A DNA stretch of 44,084 bases from Endomicrobiales bacterium (GCA_016929635.1 JAFGIL010000041.1:1-44084); one strand, 5' to 3'; numbered from the stretch's first letter, positions 7,888-16,752 are shown. Notes: generated from the sequence alone by a model not told the origin. Translations and numbers: made by a program.

Positions 7888-9624
7888 ATGACAATACATA
7901 TCCTTTCGGAAGAAACAATCAATAAAATTGCTGCAGGTGAAGTTATCGAGCGACCTTCAAACGTCGTTAAGGAATTAATTGAAAACTCCATTGATGCCGA
8001 AGCCCGCAGCATCGAGATAGAAATCAAAGGTGCCGGAAAGCAGTTAATTAGAGTCAGGGATGATGGAAACGGGATGACAAGGGAGGAAATCACTCTTTCC
8101 GTCGCTCGGCATGCAACAAGCAAGATTTCCAGCTTTAATGACCTGGAAAATCTGGACACCCTTGGGTTCCGCGGGGAAGCATTGCCTTCAATATCTGCTG
8201 TTTCCCATCTGCTCATTCAAAGCCAGCCTAGAAACCAGAATACCGGCTGGGAGGAAAAATACGCTGGAGGAAAGCTGAAAGAAAGCCGCACATGGTCCGG
8301 TGCTGCGGGCACCACTGTGGAAGCATCGCGCCTATTCTTTAACACGCCGGTAAGGGATAAATTTTTAAAAAGCGATTTTACGGAAAAGCATCACATAATA
8401 CGCACAATCGAGGAAATAGCCCTTGCAAACCCGCATATATCCTTTAAGGTTATTATGGAAGGGAAAGTTACTTTAAATACACCGGGTTCAAAAACTCATA
8501 TTGAACGGATAATCGACATACTCGGAGATTCATTTGCAAAAACCTTAATTCCCGTGGAAGCAAACCACCCCCAGCTGAAACTAAAAGCTTTTATAACAAA
8601 AACCGAAAACAGCCTTAATAACAGGAACTCCCAGTTCCTTTTCATTAACGGAAGGCCCATAAATTTCAGCAGGTCCGTAACGCACAGCATTTACGAAGCA
8701 TACAGAGAGAACCTTCCCAGTAAACGCCATCCCGGAGTTGTAATATACCTTGAGACAAACCCGAATGAAATTGACGTAAATATACACCCGACAAAAAGGG
8801 AGGTGCGGTTTTCAAAAGAAAAGGAAATCCATCAATTTATTCTCAAAAGCCTGAAAGATGCCCTAATAATGCCTGTCAATATTTCTCTTTCAGTGCCGGA
8901 CGAGGTTCCCGGTAAAAAAGATAAAAGCAGAAAAGAAGTATTAGTTATAAAAGAAAGCTATACGCCTTTTAGCGCAAAGCGTATCAAACAAAAAACTTAT
9001 GGAATAAGCGATATTCCCGTAAAACAAACTGAGTTCGCCCGCGAAGATGAACCTGCAATTAAATCTCTCGGCCAGGTTTTCGGCACATATATAGTTGCTT
9101 TGAATAAAAACGAACTGTTAATTATTGACCAGCATGCTGCATGCGAGCGCATCCGCTACGAAAGGTATCTTAGTGAATGGGAAAGCAAAAAAATACCTGT
9201 TCAACCGCTTTTAATACCCCTGACCCTGGATTTATCGCCAAGCCAGATAGGTTTGATACGCGACAATTTAGAAACATTAACTGGCCTGGGATGGGATATC
9301 AGCGAGTTCGGCACAAACACCGTAAGAATAACGGCGCAACCGAACATTTTGGGGACAAACAGCGAAGTTAAAGACATTATTAACGAAATAATTCAGGCAC
9401 TGGTTCAGGATTCCAAGCTTCCCCTGGCGCAAAAAACAGAAAAAATCATCCGTGCAGCTTGCCGCGCAAGCATCAAGGCAAATGACCCATTATCAGCAGC
9501 AGAAAGCAACCAGTTGCTAAAAGACTTGTTTAAATGCAGATCCCCTTACACATGTCCCCACGGAAGACCGACTATGATAAGATTATCACAAAGCGAGCTG
9601 AATAAAAAATTCAACCGGAACTAA
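7888..9624 (+). CDS. mutL: DNA mismatch repair protein MutL (endonuclease type)
   Basis: A 578-residue MutL. The N-terminal GHKL ATPase starts IAAGEVIERP and contains ELIENSIDA, DDGNGM and the TLGFRGEAL lid. The C-terminal domain carries the latent nicking-endonuclease motif DQHA-xx-E-xxxx-E at 414-425, followed by an ACR motif (ACRASIKANDPL) and the CPHGRP motif near the end, so it is the metal-dependent nicking type found in bacteria without MutH. It partners MutS to start strand removal. It sits between pilZ and miaA, the usual mutL-miaA order. Confidence 0.97.
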   Translation: MTIHILSEETINKIAAGEVIERPSNVVKELIENSIDAEARSIEIEIKGAGKQLIRVRDDGNGMTREEITLSVARHATSKISSFNDLENLDTLGFRGEALPSISAVSHLLIQSQPRNQNTGWEEKYAGGKLKESRTWSGAAGTTVEASRLFFNTPVRDKFLKSDFTEKHHIIRTIEEIALANPHISFKVIMEGKVTLNTPGSKTHIERIIDILGDSFAKTLIPVEANHPQLKLKAFITKTENSLNNRNSQFLFINGRPINFSRSVTHSIYEAYRENLPSKRHPGVVIYLETNPNEIDVNIHPTKREVRFSKEKEIHQFILKSLKDALIMPVNISLSVPDEVPGKKDKSRKEVLVIKESYTPFSAKRIKQKTYGISDIPVKQTEFAREDEPAIKSLGQVFGTYIVALNKNELLIIDQHAACERIRYERYLSEWESKKIPVQPLLIPLTLDLSPSQIGLIRDNLETLTGLGWDISEFGTNTVRITAQPNILGTNSEVKDIINEIIQALVQDSKLPLAQKTEKIIRAACRASIKANDPLSAAESNQLLKDLFKCRSPYTCPHGRPTMIRLSQSELNKKFNRN

Positions 9625-9635
9625 AATAAAAAAAT

Positions 9636-10580
9636 ATGATACATTCCATAATTATAACCGGTCCGACAGGATCCGGAAAAACCGAGATATCCTGCGAACT
9701 TGCAAAGCTGATTAACGGTGAGATAATATCAGCTGACTCGCGCCAGGTATACAAGTATCTGGACGTCGGCACGAATAAAACGGGGATATGGGATAAAAAA
9801 CTCAATCTGCGCGTTATAGATAACATTCCTCAATACCTTACAGATATACTCGAACCGTCGCAGGTGTTCAGCGCAGGCGATTTTGCTGATTTGGCAAACA
9901 AAATAATAAAGAAAATAAAAAACAACAATAAAGTACCTATCATTGTAGGAGGGACAGGATTGTACATTAAAGCTCTGGTTGACGGATTAGCTCCGACACC
10001 TAAAAGCGATCCTGAAATAAGAAAAGAAGTTAACTCTGAACTCGATAAATACGGCATAGAACATCTGTATCTTAAACTAAAATCCGTTGACCCTCAATCA
10101 GCGCAAAAAAACAGGAATAACCCTCAAAGGCTTATAAGAGCGCTGGAAGTTTACCGGCTGGCCGGCACACCCATTTCGGAACTGCATAAGAAAACAAAAC
10201 CCTCAAAGGAAAAATTTTTACAGTTCGGCCTTTCATGGAACCGTAAAGAACTCTATAATAACCTGGATAACCGCAGCAAAAATATGTTAGCATCCGGAAT
10301 GATAGAGGAAACAGAGAAAGTTTTAAAGATGCATTTCTCCGGCGACTGCCCTGCTCTTCAGGGCATAGGTTACAGCTATATAGTTAAGTATTTAAAAGGG
10401 GAAATTAAAAGGGAAATCATGGAGGAAACATTTAAAAGAGATATAAGACGGTACGCAAAAAGACAGATTACCTGGTTTAAAAAAGACCGGCGCATCTCAT
10501 GGATTAATCTGGATAACTCTTCCTATAATCCGGCTCTGACAGCCAAAAAAATTATGAAAAAATTGTCGAATTTGGTATAA
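9636..10580 (+). CDS. miaA: tRNA dimethylallyltransferase MiaA
   Basis: A 314-residue enzyme that transfers a dimethylallyl group from DMAPP to A37 of tRNAs reading UNN codons. Seen: the P-loop GPTGSGKT (9-16), the DSRQVYK motif (34-40), GGTGLYIKAL, and the C-terminal RRYAKRQITWFKK that contacts the anticodon loop. It is 11 nt after mutL, as in many bacteria. Its product is the substrate of MiaB at 2923, so the ms2i6A pathway is complete in this window. No strong Shine-Dalgarno is visible; translation may be coupled to mutL. Confidence 0.96.
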   Translation: MIHSIIITGPTGSGKTEISCELAKLINGEIISADSRQVYKYLDVGTNKTGIWDKKLNLRVIDNIPQYLTDILEPSQVFSAGDFADLANKIIKKIKNNNKVPIIVGGTGLYIKALVDGLAPTPKSDPEIRKEVNSELDKYGIEHLYLKLKSVDPQSAQKNRNNPQRLIRALEVYRLAGTPISELHKKTKPSKEKFLQFGLSWNRKELYNNLDNRSKNMLASGMIEETEKVLKMHFSGDCPALQGIGYSYIVKYLKGEIKREIMEETFKRDIRRYAKRQITWFKKDRRISWINLDNSSYNPALTAKKIMKKLSNLV

Positions 10581-10631
10581 TAAAACAGGCATCTTCTCGA
10601 CGTAATAAGAACAAAAAGGATATAACAAATT

Positions 10632-11867
10632 ATGGAAAAAGCATTACTCGTGGGGCTTCATCTGCCCAGATTGAAAAGAAAAGAGCTGGATAACTCGATT
10701 TCAGAACTGGAGAGGCTGACTAAAACCGCAGGTGCAACCCCTGAACAAACCATAATCCAGAAAAGAGATTCTATTGACCCGGCTTATCTTATAGGGCAGG
10801 GCAAAGCTTTTGAAATAAAGGAAATAGCCCGTACTAATAAAATTGATACCATTATTTTTGATGAAGATTTAAAACCCGTGCAGCAAAGGAACCTGCAGGA
10901 AATTATCGAAAAGAAAATCATAGGACGGACGCGGCTGATACTCGACATATTTGCCCAAAGGGCCCATACCAAAGAAGGAAAACTCCAGATAGAGCTTGCC
11001 CAGCTTAACTATCTTCTGCCTAGAATTACCGAACGATACGGGCGTTTCGAACAGCAGATAGGAGGCATAGGAACAAGGGGCCCGGGTGAAAGGAAACTGG
11101 AATACGAAAAAAGAGGAATAAGGGACCGCATAGCACACCTGAACAGGGAAATAGAATCTATTCGCATGCATCGCGATATAGCACGTTCAAAAAGGATTGA
11201 GTCCGGACATCCCACTGTAGCAATAGTAGGTTATACGAACTCCGGGAAATCCACGCTCCTGAATGCCCTGACTAAAAGCAATTCAGTTTATGCCGACGAT
11301 AAATTCTTTGCAACCCTGGACCCTACGACAAGGCAGGTACGTTTACCCGGTGGCAGGGAAATACTTTTTACGGATACCGTCGGATTTATAAGGAAACTTC
11401 CTCACATGCTCGTCGCGGCATTCCGCGCGACTCTTGAAGAGGTAACCAGTTCTCACTGCATACTCCATTTAATAGATATTTCACAACCTGACCACCTTAA
11501 CCAGATGCAGACTACTTTAAATGTACTCAAGGAACTCAAGGCAGACCATATCCCTATTGTTCCTGCATACAATAAAGCAGACCTGATTCCAAAAGACCAG
11601 CGAAATAAATTAGTGAGGAAAGGATTGCTGCTGGTTTCTTCAAGAACCGGGGAAGGAATTAATAAACTATTGCAGCGTATCGAACAAATAATTATTCCAA
11701 AACTTAACCTGCATAGATTGACATTGCCTTACGAAAAAAGCCGTTATCTTGCAAAAATATTCGGGCTCGGTTTGATAAAGAAACAGAGCTATACGGACAA
11801 AGGGATAAAGATACAGATTAGAAGCTCCAGCGAACAATGGGAAAAAATCAAGTCGCTGATAAAATAG
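10632..11867 (+). CDS. hflX: Ribosome-associated GTPase HflX
   Basis: A 411-residue GTPase that binds the 50S subunit and splits stalled ribosomes. The N-terminal HflX domain ends in the glycine-rich linker GGIGTRGPGERKLE (144-157); a coiled region follows, then the G domain with GYTNSGKST (200-208), DPTTR switch I, DTVGF (248-252) and NKAD. In enterobacteria hfq lies between miaA and hflX; here the 51-nt gap has no room for it. AAGGA precedes the ATG by about 11 nt. Length and motifs are normal. Confidence 0.95.
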   Translation: MEKALLVGLHLPRLKRKELDNSISELERLTKTAGATPEQTIIQKRDSIDPAYLIGQGKAFEIKEIARTNKIDTIIFDEDLKPVQQRNLQEIIEKKIIGRTRLILDIFAQRAHTKEGKLQIELAQLNYLLPRITERYGRFEQQIGGIGTRGPGERKLEYEKRGIRDRIAHLNREIESIRMHRDIARSKRIESGHPTVAIVGYTNSGKSTLLNALTKSNSVYADDKFFATLDPTTRQVRLPGGREILFTDTVGFIRKLPHMLVAAFRATLEEVTSSHCILHLIDISQPDHLNQMQTTLNVLKELKADHIPIVPAYNKADLIPKDQRNKLVRKGLLLVSSRTGEGINKLLQRIEQIIIPKLNLHRLTLPYEKSRYLAKIFGLGLIKKQSYTDKGIKIQIRSSSEQWEKIKSLIK

Positions 11868-11879
11868 CAGAGAAATACT

Positions 11880-13208
11880 ATGACTGAAAACGTTGTTATA
11901 ATCGGAAGGCCAAACGCAGGCAAATCAACCCTTTTCAACCGGCTGCTGGGAAAAAGAAAAGCTTTGGTGCATCACGAACCGGGCACAACCCGCGACTGCA
12001 ATGAAGCACTTATATCCCTGCAGAAAAAAAGTTTTAATCTGATAGATACCGGAGGATGGTGGGACGACGGATCCTTTCTTTCAAAAGAAGTAAAAAACCA
12101 GATGGAAACCGCATTGTCCGCCTCCAGCATCATAATTTTCCTGGTTGACGGCAAAAACGGGTTTCACCCTCTGGACCAGGAGCTTAACAATATAATACGG
12201 AAGCATCAGAAAAGAGTTATTCTTGTTGTTAACAAAGTAGATTCCGAAAAGGATGAGGCTAAATCGTTTGATTTTTACCGCCTGGGAATAAAGGAATTAA
12301 TAACCATATCCGCCATTCACGGAAGAAATGTCTACGAACTGACGGATAAAATCCACGGTTACCTTAAATCCGGTAAAATTAAGCCTTCAAAACAGAATAA
12401 AAACTTCATAAAAATCGCATTCGTAGGCAAGCCCAACGTAGGCAAATCATCCCTGTTTAATACTTTATACAAACAAAAAAGAAACATTGTAGATGAAACA
12501 CCCGGAACAACGAGGGAAGCCGTTGATATAGAGATTAAAAAAGACGAACAGCACTATATTTTAATAGACACCCCGGGGCTAAAACGCAAAAGGATATTCA
12601 AGAATGATATGGAATATCTTTCGACATTAAGCACGCAGAAAGCATTAGGCCGGGCCGACGTGGCTATACTTATTATAGACGCGCAGCAGGGTATCGGCGA
12701 AACCGACGCAAAAATATCCGAATTAGTTTTAAAAAGCAATTGTGCCTGCCTGATTGCAATAAACAAATGGGATGTCATAGAAAACAAGGAGGAACGTATA
12801 AAATTAATCAAAGGACAGCTTGAGCAAAAGCTGCAGTTCTTGTGGTGGTCCAAAATCACATTTATTTCAGCCAAAACATCCCTGAGGACAGAAAAAATGC
12901 TGGATGAGGTCAAAAATATTTACGGGGAATATTCCAAAAAAATACAAAAAGAACGCTTAAGAGACCTCATCTATGAAGCCCAGCAAAAAAATCCCTTAAA
13001 CAGGAAAGGAATTAACGTGCAGATCAGGGAAATAGAACAGACTGATGTGTGTCCTCCCGGCTTTACCTTTACAGTGAATAATCCTGAATTAGTACATTTT
13101 TCATACCGCAGATATCTGGAAAATAAAATAAGGGAAGCTTTCGGATTTACCGGAACACCGTTAATATTAAAATTTCAGAAAAGGGGAGTTAGGGCATGCA
13201 AATTCTGA
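11880..13208 (+). CDS. der: Ribosome biogenesis GTPase Der (EngA)
   Basis: A 442-residue protein with two tandem GTPase domains and a C-terminal KH-like domain, the unique Der architecture for 50S assembly. G1 motifs are GRPNAGKST near the N-terminus and GKPNVGKSS near residue 183; each is followed by a PGTTR switch I (EPGTTRDC, TPGTTREAVD), and the second domain has DTPGL and NKWD. The last 13 nt overlap plsY, implying translational coupling. It starts 12 nt after hflX. Confidence 0.97.
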   Translation: MTENVVIIGRPNAGKSTLFNRLLGKRKALVHHEPGTTRDCNEALISLQKKSFNLIDTGGWWDDGSFLSKEVKNQMETALSASSIIIFLVDGKNGFHPLDQELNNIIRKHQKRVILVVNKVDSEKDEAKSFDFYRLGIKELITISAIHGRNVYELTDKIHGYLKSGKIKPSKQNKNFIKIAFVGKPNVGKSSLFNTLYKQKRNIVDETPGTTREAVDIEIKKDEQHYILIDTPGLKRKRIFKNDMEYLSTLSTQKALGRADVAILIIDAQQGIGETDAKISELVLKSNCACLIAINKWDVIENKEERIKLIKGQLEQKLQFLWWSKITFISAKTSLRTEKMLDEVKNIYGEYSKKIQKERLRDLIYEAQQKNPLNRKGINVQIREIEQTDVCPPGFTFTVNNPELVHFSYRRYLENKIREAFGFTGTPLILKFQKRGVRACKF

Positions 13209-13792
13209 TATTGATAGTTATATCGTATTTAATTGGTTCACTGCCAACGGCTTACATTATAACGAAAATTGTAAAAAAATCTGACATCCGTAATTACGGG
13301 TCAGGAAATCCCGGGGCAACGAATGTATACCGGGTCGTAGGCCCTGTGGCTGGAATAATAACTTTCATTATCGACTTTGCAAAAGGGTACCTGCCGACAT
13401 TCTATGCGTTAAATCTATTCGGGCAAGATAAATTAATATACAGCATCGCTGCCGGGCTTTTTATAATTCTCGGTCACATCACTATGCCGCTTCTTAAATT
13501 CCGGGGAGGCAAAGGAGTTGCGACCGGCACCGGTATTTTCCTGGCTCTGATGCCGATACCGACTTTAATAGCTGTATTAACCTTTATATTGGTACTGGCA
13601 ATTACACGATATGTTTCGCTGAGTTCCATAATAGCGTCAATTTCTCTTCCAATATCTTCATGGCTGATTAAAATTCCCGGCTTGCTTGTTATATTCGCGG
13701 CTTTATCTTCTCTTATAATAATATATACACACCGCACAAACATTAAACGCTTAATATCAGGAACAGAACTTAACCCGGTTAAAAAAACTTAA
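13196..13792 (+). CDS. plsY: Acyl-phosphate:glycerol-3-phosphate acyltransferase PlsY
   Basis: A 198-residue integral membrane enzyme that acylates glycerol 3-phosphate with acyl phosphate, the first step of phospholipid synthesis. Seen: the N-terminal IGSLPTAYI followed by the conserved GSGNPGATNVYR motif, the GGKGVATGTG loop near the middle, and about five hydrophobic helices. AGGGGAG at 13182-13188 lies before the ATG inside der. It is followed by gpsA, which makes its substrate, so the pair supplies lysophosphatidic acid. Confidence 0.95.
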   Translation: MQILILIVISYLIGSLPTAYIITKIVKKSDIRNYGSGNPGATNVYRVVGPVAGIITFIIDFAKGYLPTFYALNLFGQDKLIYSIAAGLFIILGHITMPLLKFRGGKGVATGTGIFLALMPIPTLIAVLTFILVLAITRYVSLSSIIASISLPISSWLIKIPGLLVIFAALSSLIIIYTHRTNIKRLISGTELNPVKKT

Positions 13793-13814
13793 GGTGGTTT
13801 AGAAAGGAAAAATT

Positions 13815-14846
13815 ATGAATAAAAAAGTAGGAATCTTGGGAGCAGGAGCCTGGGGGATAACATTGTGTTCGATGCTGCATGAAAATAAATGCGACATTAC
13901 GCTCTGGGAATTTGACCCGAAACAGGCAGAAGAATTAAGCAAGAAAAGAAAACTCGACTATTTTTCTTATGTAAAAGTCCCGAAAAGCGTGGAAATTACC
14001 AATAACCTTAAACAGTGCTGTGAGAAAAAAGATTTTCTGCTGTTGGTTTTACCGTCGCACACTTTAAGAAAAGTTGCCCGGAATGTTGCTTCACTGAAGA
14101 TTGACTTAACTGATACAATAATAATTACTGCCACAAAAGGCATAGAGAATGAAACATTGATGAGGATGTCTGAAATACTGGAAGTGGAACTTCCGGAATA
14201 TAAAGACCAGATTGTTGTCCTTTCCGGCCCGAGCATAGCGCGGGAAGTAATAGATAAACAGCCTACTGCAGTTACGGCAGCATCAATAAACTTAAAAGCT
14301 GCGGAAGCGGCGCAGAAACTTTTTACTACACCCTACTTTCGCACTTACACGCATTCTGACGTAATCGGGGTGGAAATCGGCGGTGCTCTCAAGAATGTCT
14401 TTGCAATTGCCTCGGGTATATGCGACGGCCTGAATCTGGGGGATAACACAAAATCAGCATTGATAACAAGAGGTATGAGGGAACTGGTTCAGCTGGGAAT
14501 AAAGCTCGGAGGGAAACTTCCGACGTTCTTCGGACTTACCGGGCTGGGTGACCTGATCGTAACATGCTCATCCAAATATTCAAGAAACAGGACTCTGGGA
14601 GAAAAAATAGGCAAAGGGGAGACTCTCAGCCAAGCGGAAAAAGAAATAATCATGATAGCAGAAGGCGTAAAAACAACACGCAGCGCTTATAAACTTGCGC
14701 AGAAACACAGGATTGACCTCCCCATAATCGAACAGGTCTATCAGGTACTTTTCTACAACAAGTCTCCAAAAAAAGCCGTAGAAGATCTTATGTTAAGAAA
14801 AGCCAAGCCTGAAACAAATCTTGAGATTTCAGGCATGACAATATAA
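13815..14846 (+). CDS. gpsA: Glycerol-3-phosphate dehydrogenase [NAD(P)+] GpsA
   Basis: A 343-residue biosynthetic dehydrogenase that reduces dihydroxyacetone phosphate to glycerol 3-phosphate. The N-terminal Rossmann motif is GAGAWG (9-14), with VLPSHTLR, SGPSIAREV and the catalytic-domain GVEIGGALKNVFAIASGI following in order. AAAGGA is placed 6 nt before the ATG. It is 22 nt downstream of plsY and forms with it the entry to phospholipids. Glycerol kinase at 28040 would provide an alternative source of the same metabolite. Confidence 0.96.
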   Translation: MNKKVGILGAGAWGITLCSMLHENKCDITLWEFDPKQAEELSKKRKLDYFSYVKVPKSVEITNNLKQCCEKKDFLLLVLPSHTLRKVARNVASLKIDLTDTIIITATKGIENETLMRMSEILEVELPEYKDQIVVLSGPSIAREVIDKQPTAVTAASINLKAAEAAQKLFTTPYFRTYTHSDVIGVEIGGALKNVFAIASGICDGLNLGDNTKSALITRGMRELVQLGIKLGGKLPTFFGLTGLGDLIVTCSSKYSRNRTLGEKIGKGETLSQAEKEIIMIAEGVKTTRSAYKLAQKHRIDLPIIEQVYQVLFYNKSPKKAVEDLMLRKAKPETNLEISGMTI

Positions 14847-14862
14847 AAAGGGAGCCCTAATA

Positions 14863-15120
14863 ATGAATAAAATGGATTTGATAGAATCTTTAACAAAGGT
14901 ACTAAGTACAAGGAAAGAAGCGAAAGACGCTTTGGAGAAAATATTTTCAGAGATGAAACGCGCCCTGAGAGACGGCGATAAAGTAGTCATATCAAATTTC
15001 GGGAGCTTTCATCCTTTTACGCAGCGTTCAAAAAAATGCAGAAACCCTAAAACCGGCCAGGCAATACAGATTCCACCGAGAAAAAAAGTGCGTTTTCATC
15101 AGTCAAAAGAGCTGTTTTAA
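14863..15120 (+). CDS. HU/IHF-family DNA-binding protein
   Basis: An 85-residue bacterial histone-like protein. The N-terminal helices (MDLIESLTKVLSTRKEAKDALEKIF region) are followed by the diagnostic NFGSF, then RNPKTGQAIQIP, the beta-arm that inserts in the DNA minor groove, then VRFHQSKELF. It should bend or package DNA as a dimer. It is slightly shorter than typical HU (90 residues). GGGAG lies about 9 nt before the ATG. It is the last gene before a promoter at 15131. HU versus IHF subunit cannot be decided from sequence. Confidence 0.92.
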   Translation: MNKMDLIESLTKVLSTRKEAKDALEKIFSEMKRALRDGDKVVISNFGSFHPFTQRSKKCRNPKTGQAIQIPPRKKVRFHQSKELF

Positions 15121-15130
15121 TTTATAAATC

Positions 15131-15159
15131 TTGACTTTTCTTTTACTCTTTGGTTTAAT
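15131..15159 (+). promoter_or_regulatory. Sigma-70-type promoter for the MerR-like gene
   Basis: TTGACT at 15131-15136 and TTTAAT at 15154-15159 are separated by 17 nt, a good match to the housekeeping consensus, and lie 35 nt upstream of the ATG at 15194. Confidence 0.6.
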
Positions 15160-15169
15160 ATACAAAACC

Positions 15170-15184
15170 TAAAGTAGTACTTTA
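15170..15184 (+). promoter_or_regulatory. Inverted repeat (possible operator) before the MerR-like gene
   Basis: TAAAGT-AGT-ACTTTA is a perfect 6-bp inverted repeat with a 3-nt spacer, placed between the -10 box and the start codon. It could be the autoregulatory site of the encoded MerR-like protein. This role is an inference from position and symmetry. Confidence 0.4.
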
Positions 15185-15193
15185 ACTAATATT

Positions 15194-15580
15194 ATGATTG
15201 ATTTTTTCGTTCCGGACAAAGAATATTTCTCAATTAAGGAAGTAACCAAGGTTGTGCAGATTCCTGCATACGTTCTGCGCTACTGGGAAAGCGAGTTTAA
15301 GCTGCTCAGGCCTGCCCGCAGGGCATCAGGCCAGCGCAAATACACAAAAAAAGATATAGAGCAGATTTTTAAAATCAAAGACCTGCTTTATATGAAAAAA
15401 TATACTATTGCCGGAGCTAAAAAGGCATTAATATCCGAAAAAAGAAAAACAAAACAGACATCATCAGATCAGCAGTTCCAGTTGAATTTTGAAATGGGCC
15501 AGTCTAGGGTTAATCCAAGCATTATCCGCGAAATTAAAAAAGAGTTAGAAGAAATTGTTAAAATATTAAAAGATCAATAG
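15194..15580 (+). CDS. MerR-family transcriptional regulator
   Basis: A 128-residue protein with an N-terminal MerR winged HTH: FSIKEVTKVVQIPAYVLRYWE (helix-turn-helix, about 12-32), then the wing RRASGQRKYTKKDIEQIFKIKDLL. A short C-terminal part (about 75-128) ends in a helical, probably dimerising segment and lacks obvious metal-binding cysteines. This short form is common beside HU/IHF genes in deep-branching bacteria, where it is annotated simply as MerR-family. The effector is unknown. A tRNA-Pro follows 7 nt later, so it may be co-transcribed with it. Confidence 0.88.
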   Translation: MIDFFVPDKEYFSIKEVTKVVQIPAYVLRYWESEFKLLRPARRASGQRKYTKKDIEQIFKIKDLLYMKKYTIAGAKKALISEKRKTKQTSSDQQFQLNFEMGQSRVNPSIIREIKKELEEIVKILKDQ

Positions 15581-15587
15581 TTTGTTT

Positions 15588-15661
15588 CGGGACGTAGCGT
15601 AGATGGCTAGCGCACTCCCTTGGGGTGGGAGAGGTCGCCGGTTCAAATCCGGCCGTCCCGA
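15588..15661 (+). tRNA. tRNA-Pro (anticodon GGG)
   Basis: A complete cloverleaf of 74 nt. The acceptor stem CGGGACG pairs with CGTCCCG, discriminator A. The anticodon stem CTCCC/GGGAG encloses TTGGGGT, giving anticodon GGG, which reads CCC and CCU. The T-arm is GCCGG-TTCAAAT-CCGGC. The C1-G72 pair and A73 fit proline tRNAs. CCA is not encoded; a T-run follows directly and may terminate transcription. Confidence 0.95.
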
Positions 15662-15685
15662 TTTTTTTATTTGTAAGTCAAGTGG

Positions 15686-15714
15686 TTACAATTTTTTGCA
15701 TAATTTGATATAAT
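15686..15714 (+). promoter_or_regulatory. Promoter for panD-pcm
   Basis: TTACAA at 15686-15691 and a perfect TATAAT at 15709-15714 are spaced by 17 nt. Transcription would start about 9 nt before the panD ATG, leaving almost no leader and no room for a normal Shine-Dalgarno. Confidence 0.6.
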
Positions 15715-15729
15715 ATAAAAACTTGAAAT

Positions 15730-16071
15730 ATGAAGTGGTTTTTAAAATCAAAAATTATCAAAGCAACGGTTACACAGGCTGAGCTTTCTTACATAGGCAG
15801 TATCACAATTGACCAGGATTTGATAGATAAATCAGGCCTGGATATAGGTGAAAAGGTACTGGTCGTAAGCAATACCTCGGGGTCAAGGCTTGAAACATAT
15901 GTAATTTCCGGTGAACGCGGTTCCGGGATAATCTGCATGAACGGGGCATCATCGCATTTAATAAAAAAAGGCGAAGAGATTATCATTATGGGCTTTGAAC
16001 TTTCTGATAAGCCTCTGGACCCTAAAAAAATCCTTGTTGATAAAAAAAACAAATTTGTTAAATTTATATAA
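15730..16071 (+). CDS. panD: Aspartate 1-decarboxylase PanD
   Basis: A 113-residue proenzyme that makes beta-alanine for pantothenate and CoA. The self-cleavage site is Gly23-Ser24 in YIGSIT, giving the pyruvoyl group on Ser24. K8, R53 and Y57 match the E. coli active-site residues K9, R54 and Y58, and the NGA loop is at 71-73. The residue matching E. coli His11 is Ile10 here, a substitution worth noting. The C-terminus is somewhat shorter than the usual 120-127 residues. No panB or panC is present nearby. The gene starts close behind a strong promoter and has no clear ribosome-binding site. Confidence 0.93.
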   Translation: MKWFLKSKIIKATVTQAELSYIGSITIDQDLIDKSGLDIGEKVLVVSNTSGSRLETYVISGERGSGIICMNGASSHLIKKGEEIIIMGFELSDKPLDPKKILVDKKNKFVKFI

Positions 16072-16081
16072 AAACCTTCCA

Positions 16082-16711
16082 ATGGAAGATCTTAATGAGC
16101 AAATGATAAAAACTCAGCTCATTCCTAGGGGAATAAGCGATAAAAGGGTTTTGGATGCAATCAGAAAAGTTAAGCGTCATTTGTTTGTTACAAAAGCATT
16201 TCAAGATACCGCATATTTCGACCATCCTTTGCCTATAGGGGAAGGGCAAACAATATCCCAGCCTTACATGGTTGCCTGGATGACTGAACTGCTTAACCTG
16301 AAAGGCACTGAAAAAGTGCTTGAGATAGGGACAGGATCCGGTTACCAGACAGCTGTTCTTTCTGAATTAGCTAAACATGTTTTTACGATAGAAAGAATAG
16401 AGACTCTTTCAATAAACGCACAGAAAATACTGAATGACCTGAATTACAAAAATATATCTTTTAAAATCGGAGACGGGACAGAAGGATGGCAGAATGAAGC
16501 CCCTTTTGACAGGATTTTAATCACCGCGGGAAGCCCTGTTGTTCCTGCGCCTTTACTTAAGCAATTATCCGAAGGCGGGAAATTACTGATCCCCCTGGGT
16601 GAACGTTTTGCCCAAAATTTAACGATGGTAGAAAAAAAAGACGGAAAAATGACAACAAAAGAGCTGGGAGCCTGTGTTTTCGTACCTCTTATTGGCAGGC
16701 ATGCCGTTTAA
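16082..16711 (+). CDS. pcm: Protein-L-isoaspartate O-methyltransferase
   Basis: A 209-residue repair enzyme that methylates isoaspartyl residues in damaged proteins with S-adenosylmethionine. The signature GEGQTISQP lies at about 53-61 and motif I EIGTGSGYQ at 81-89; a FDRILITAG segment and a closing VPLIGRH complete the pattern. A longer frame opens at 15995 inside panD, but the conserved N-terminal MxxxQL-IPRGI alignment begins at the ATG at 16082, 10 nt after panD. It is likely co-transcribed with panD. Confidence 0.94.
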   Translation: MEDLNEQMIKTQLIPRGISDKRVLDAIRKVKRHLFVTKAFQDTAYFDHPLPIGEGQTISQPYMVAWMTELLNLKGTEKVLEIGTGSGYQTAVLSELAKHVFTIERIETLSINAQKILNDLNYKNISFKIGDGTEGWQNEAPFDRILITAGSPVVPAPLLKQLSEGGKLLIPLGERFAQNLTMVEKKDGKMTTKELGACVFVPLIGRHAV

Positions 16712-16752
16712 AGCTTTTTTAAATGTTTTAATGCAGTGTAAAAGTTGACGAA

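Noticed and set aside
15995-16081. N-terminal extension of the pcm frame inside panD
   Set aside because: The Pcm family begins near MEDLNEQMIKTQLIPRGI; the extension overlaps panD and has no ribosome-binding site.
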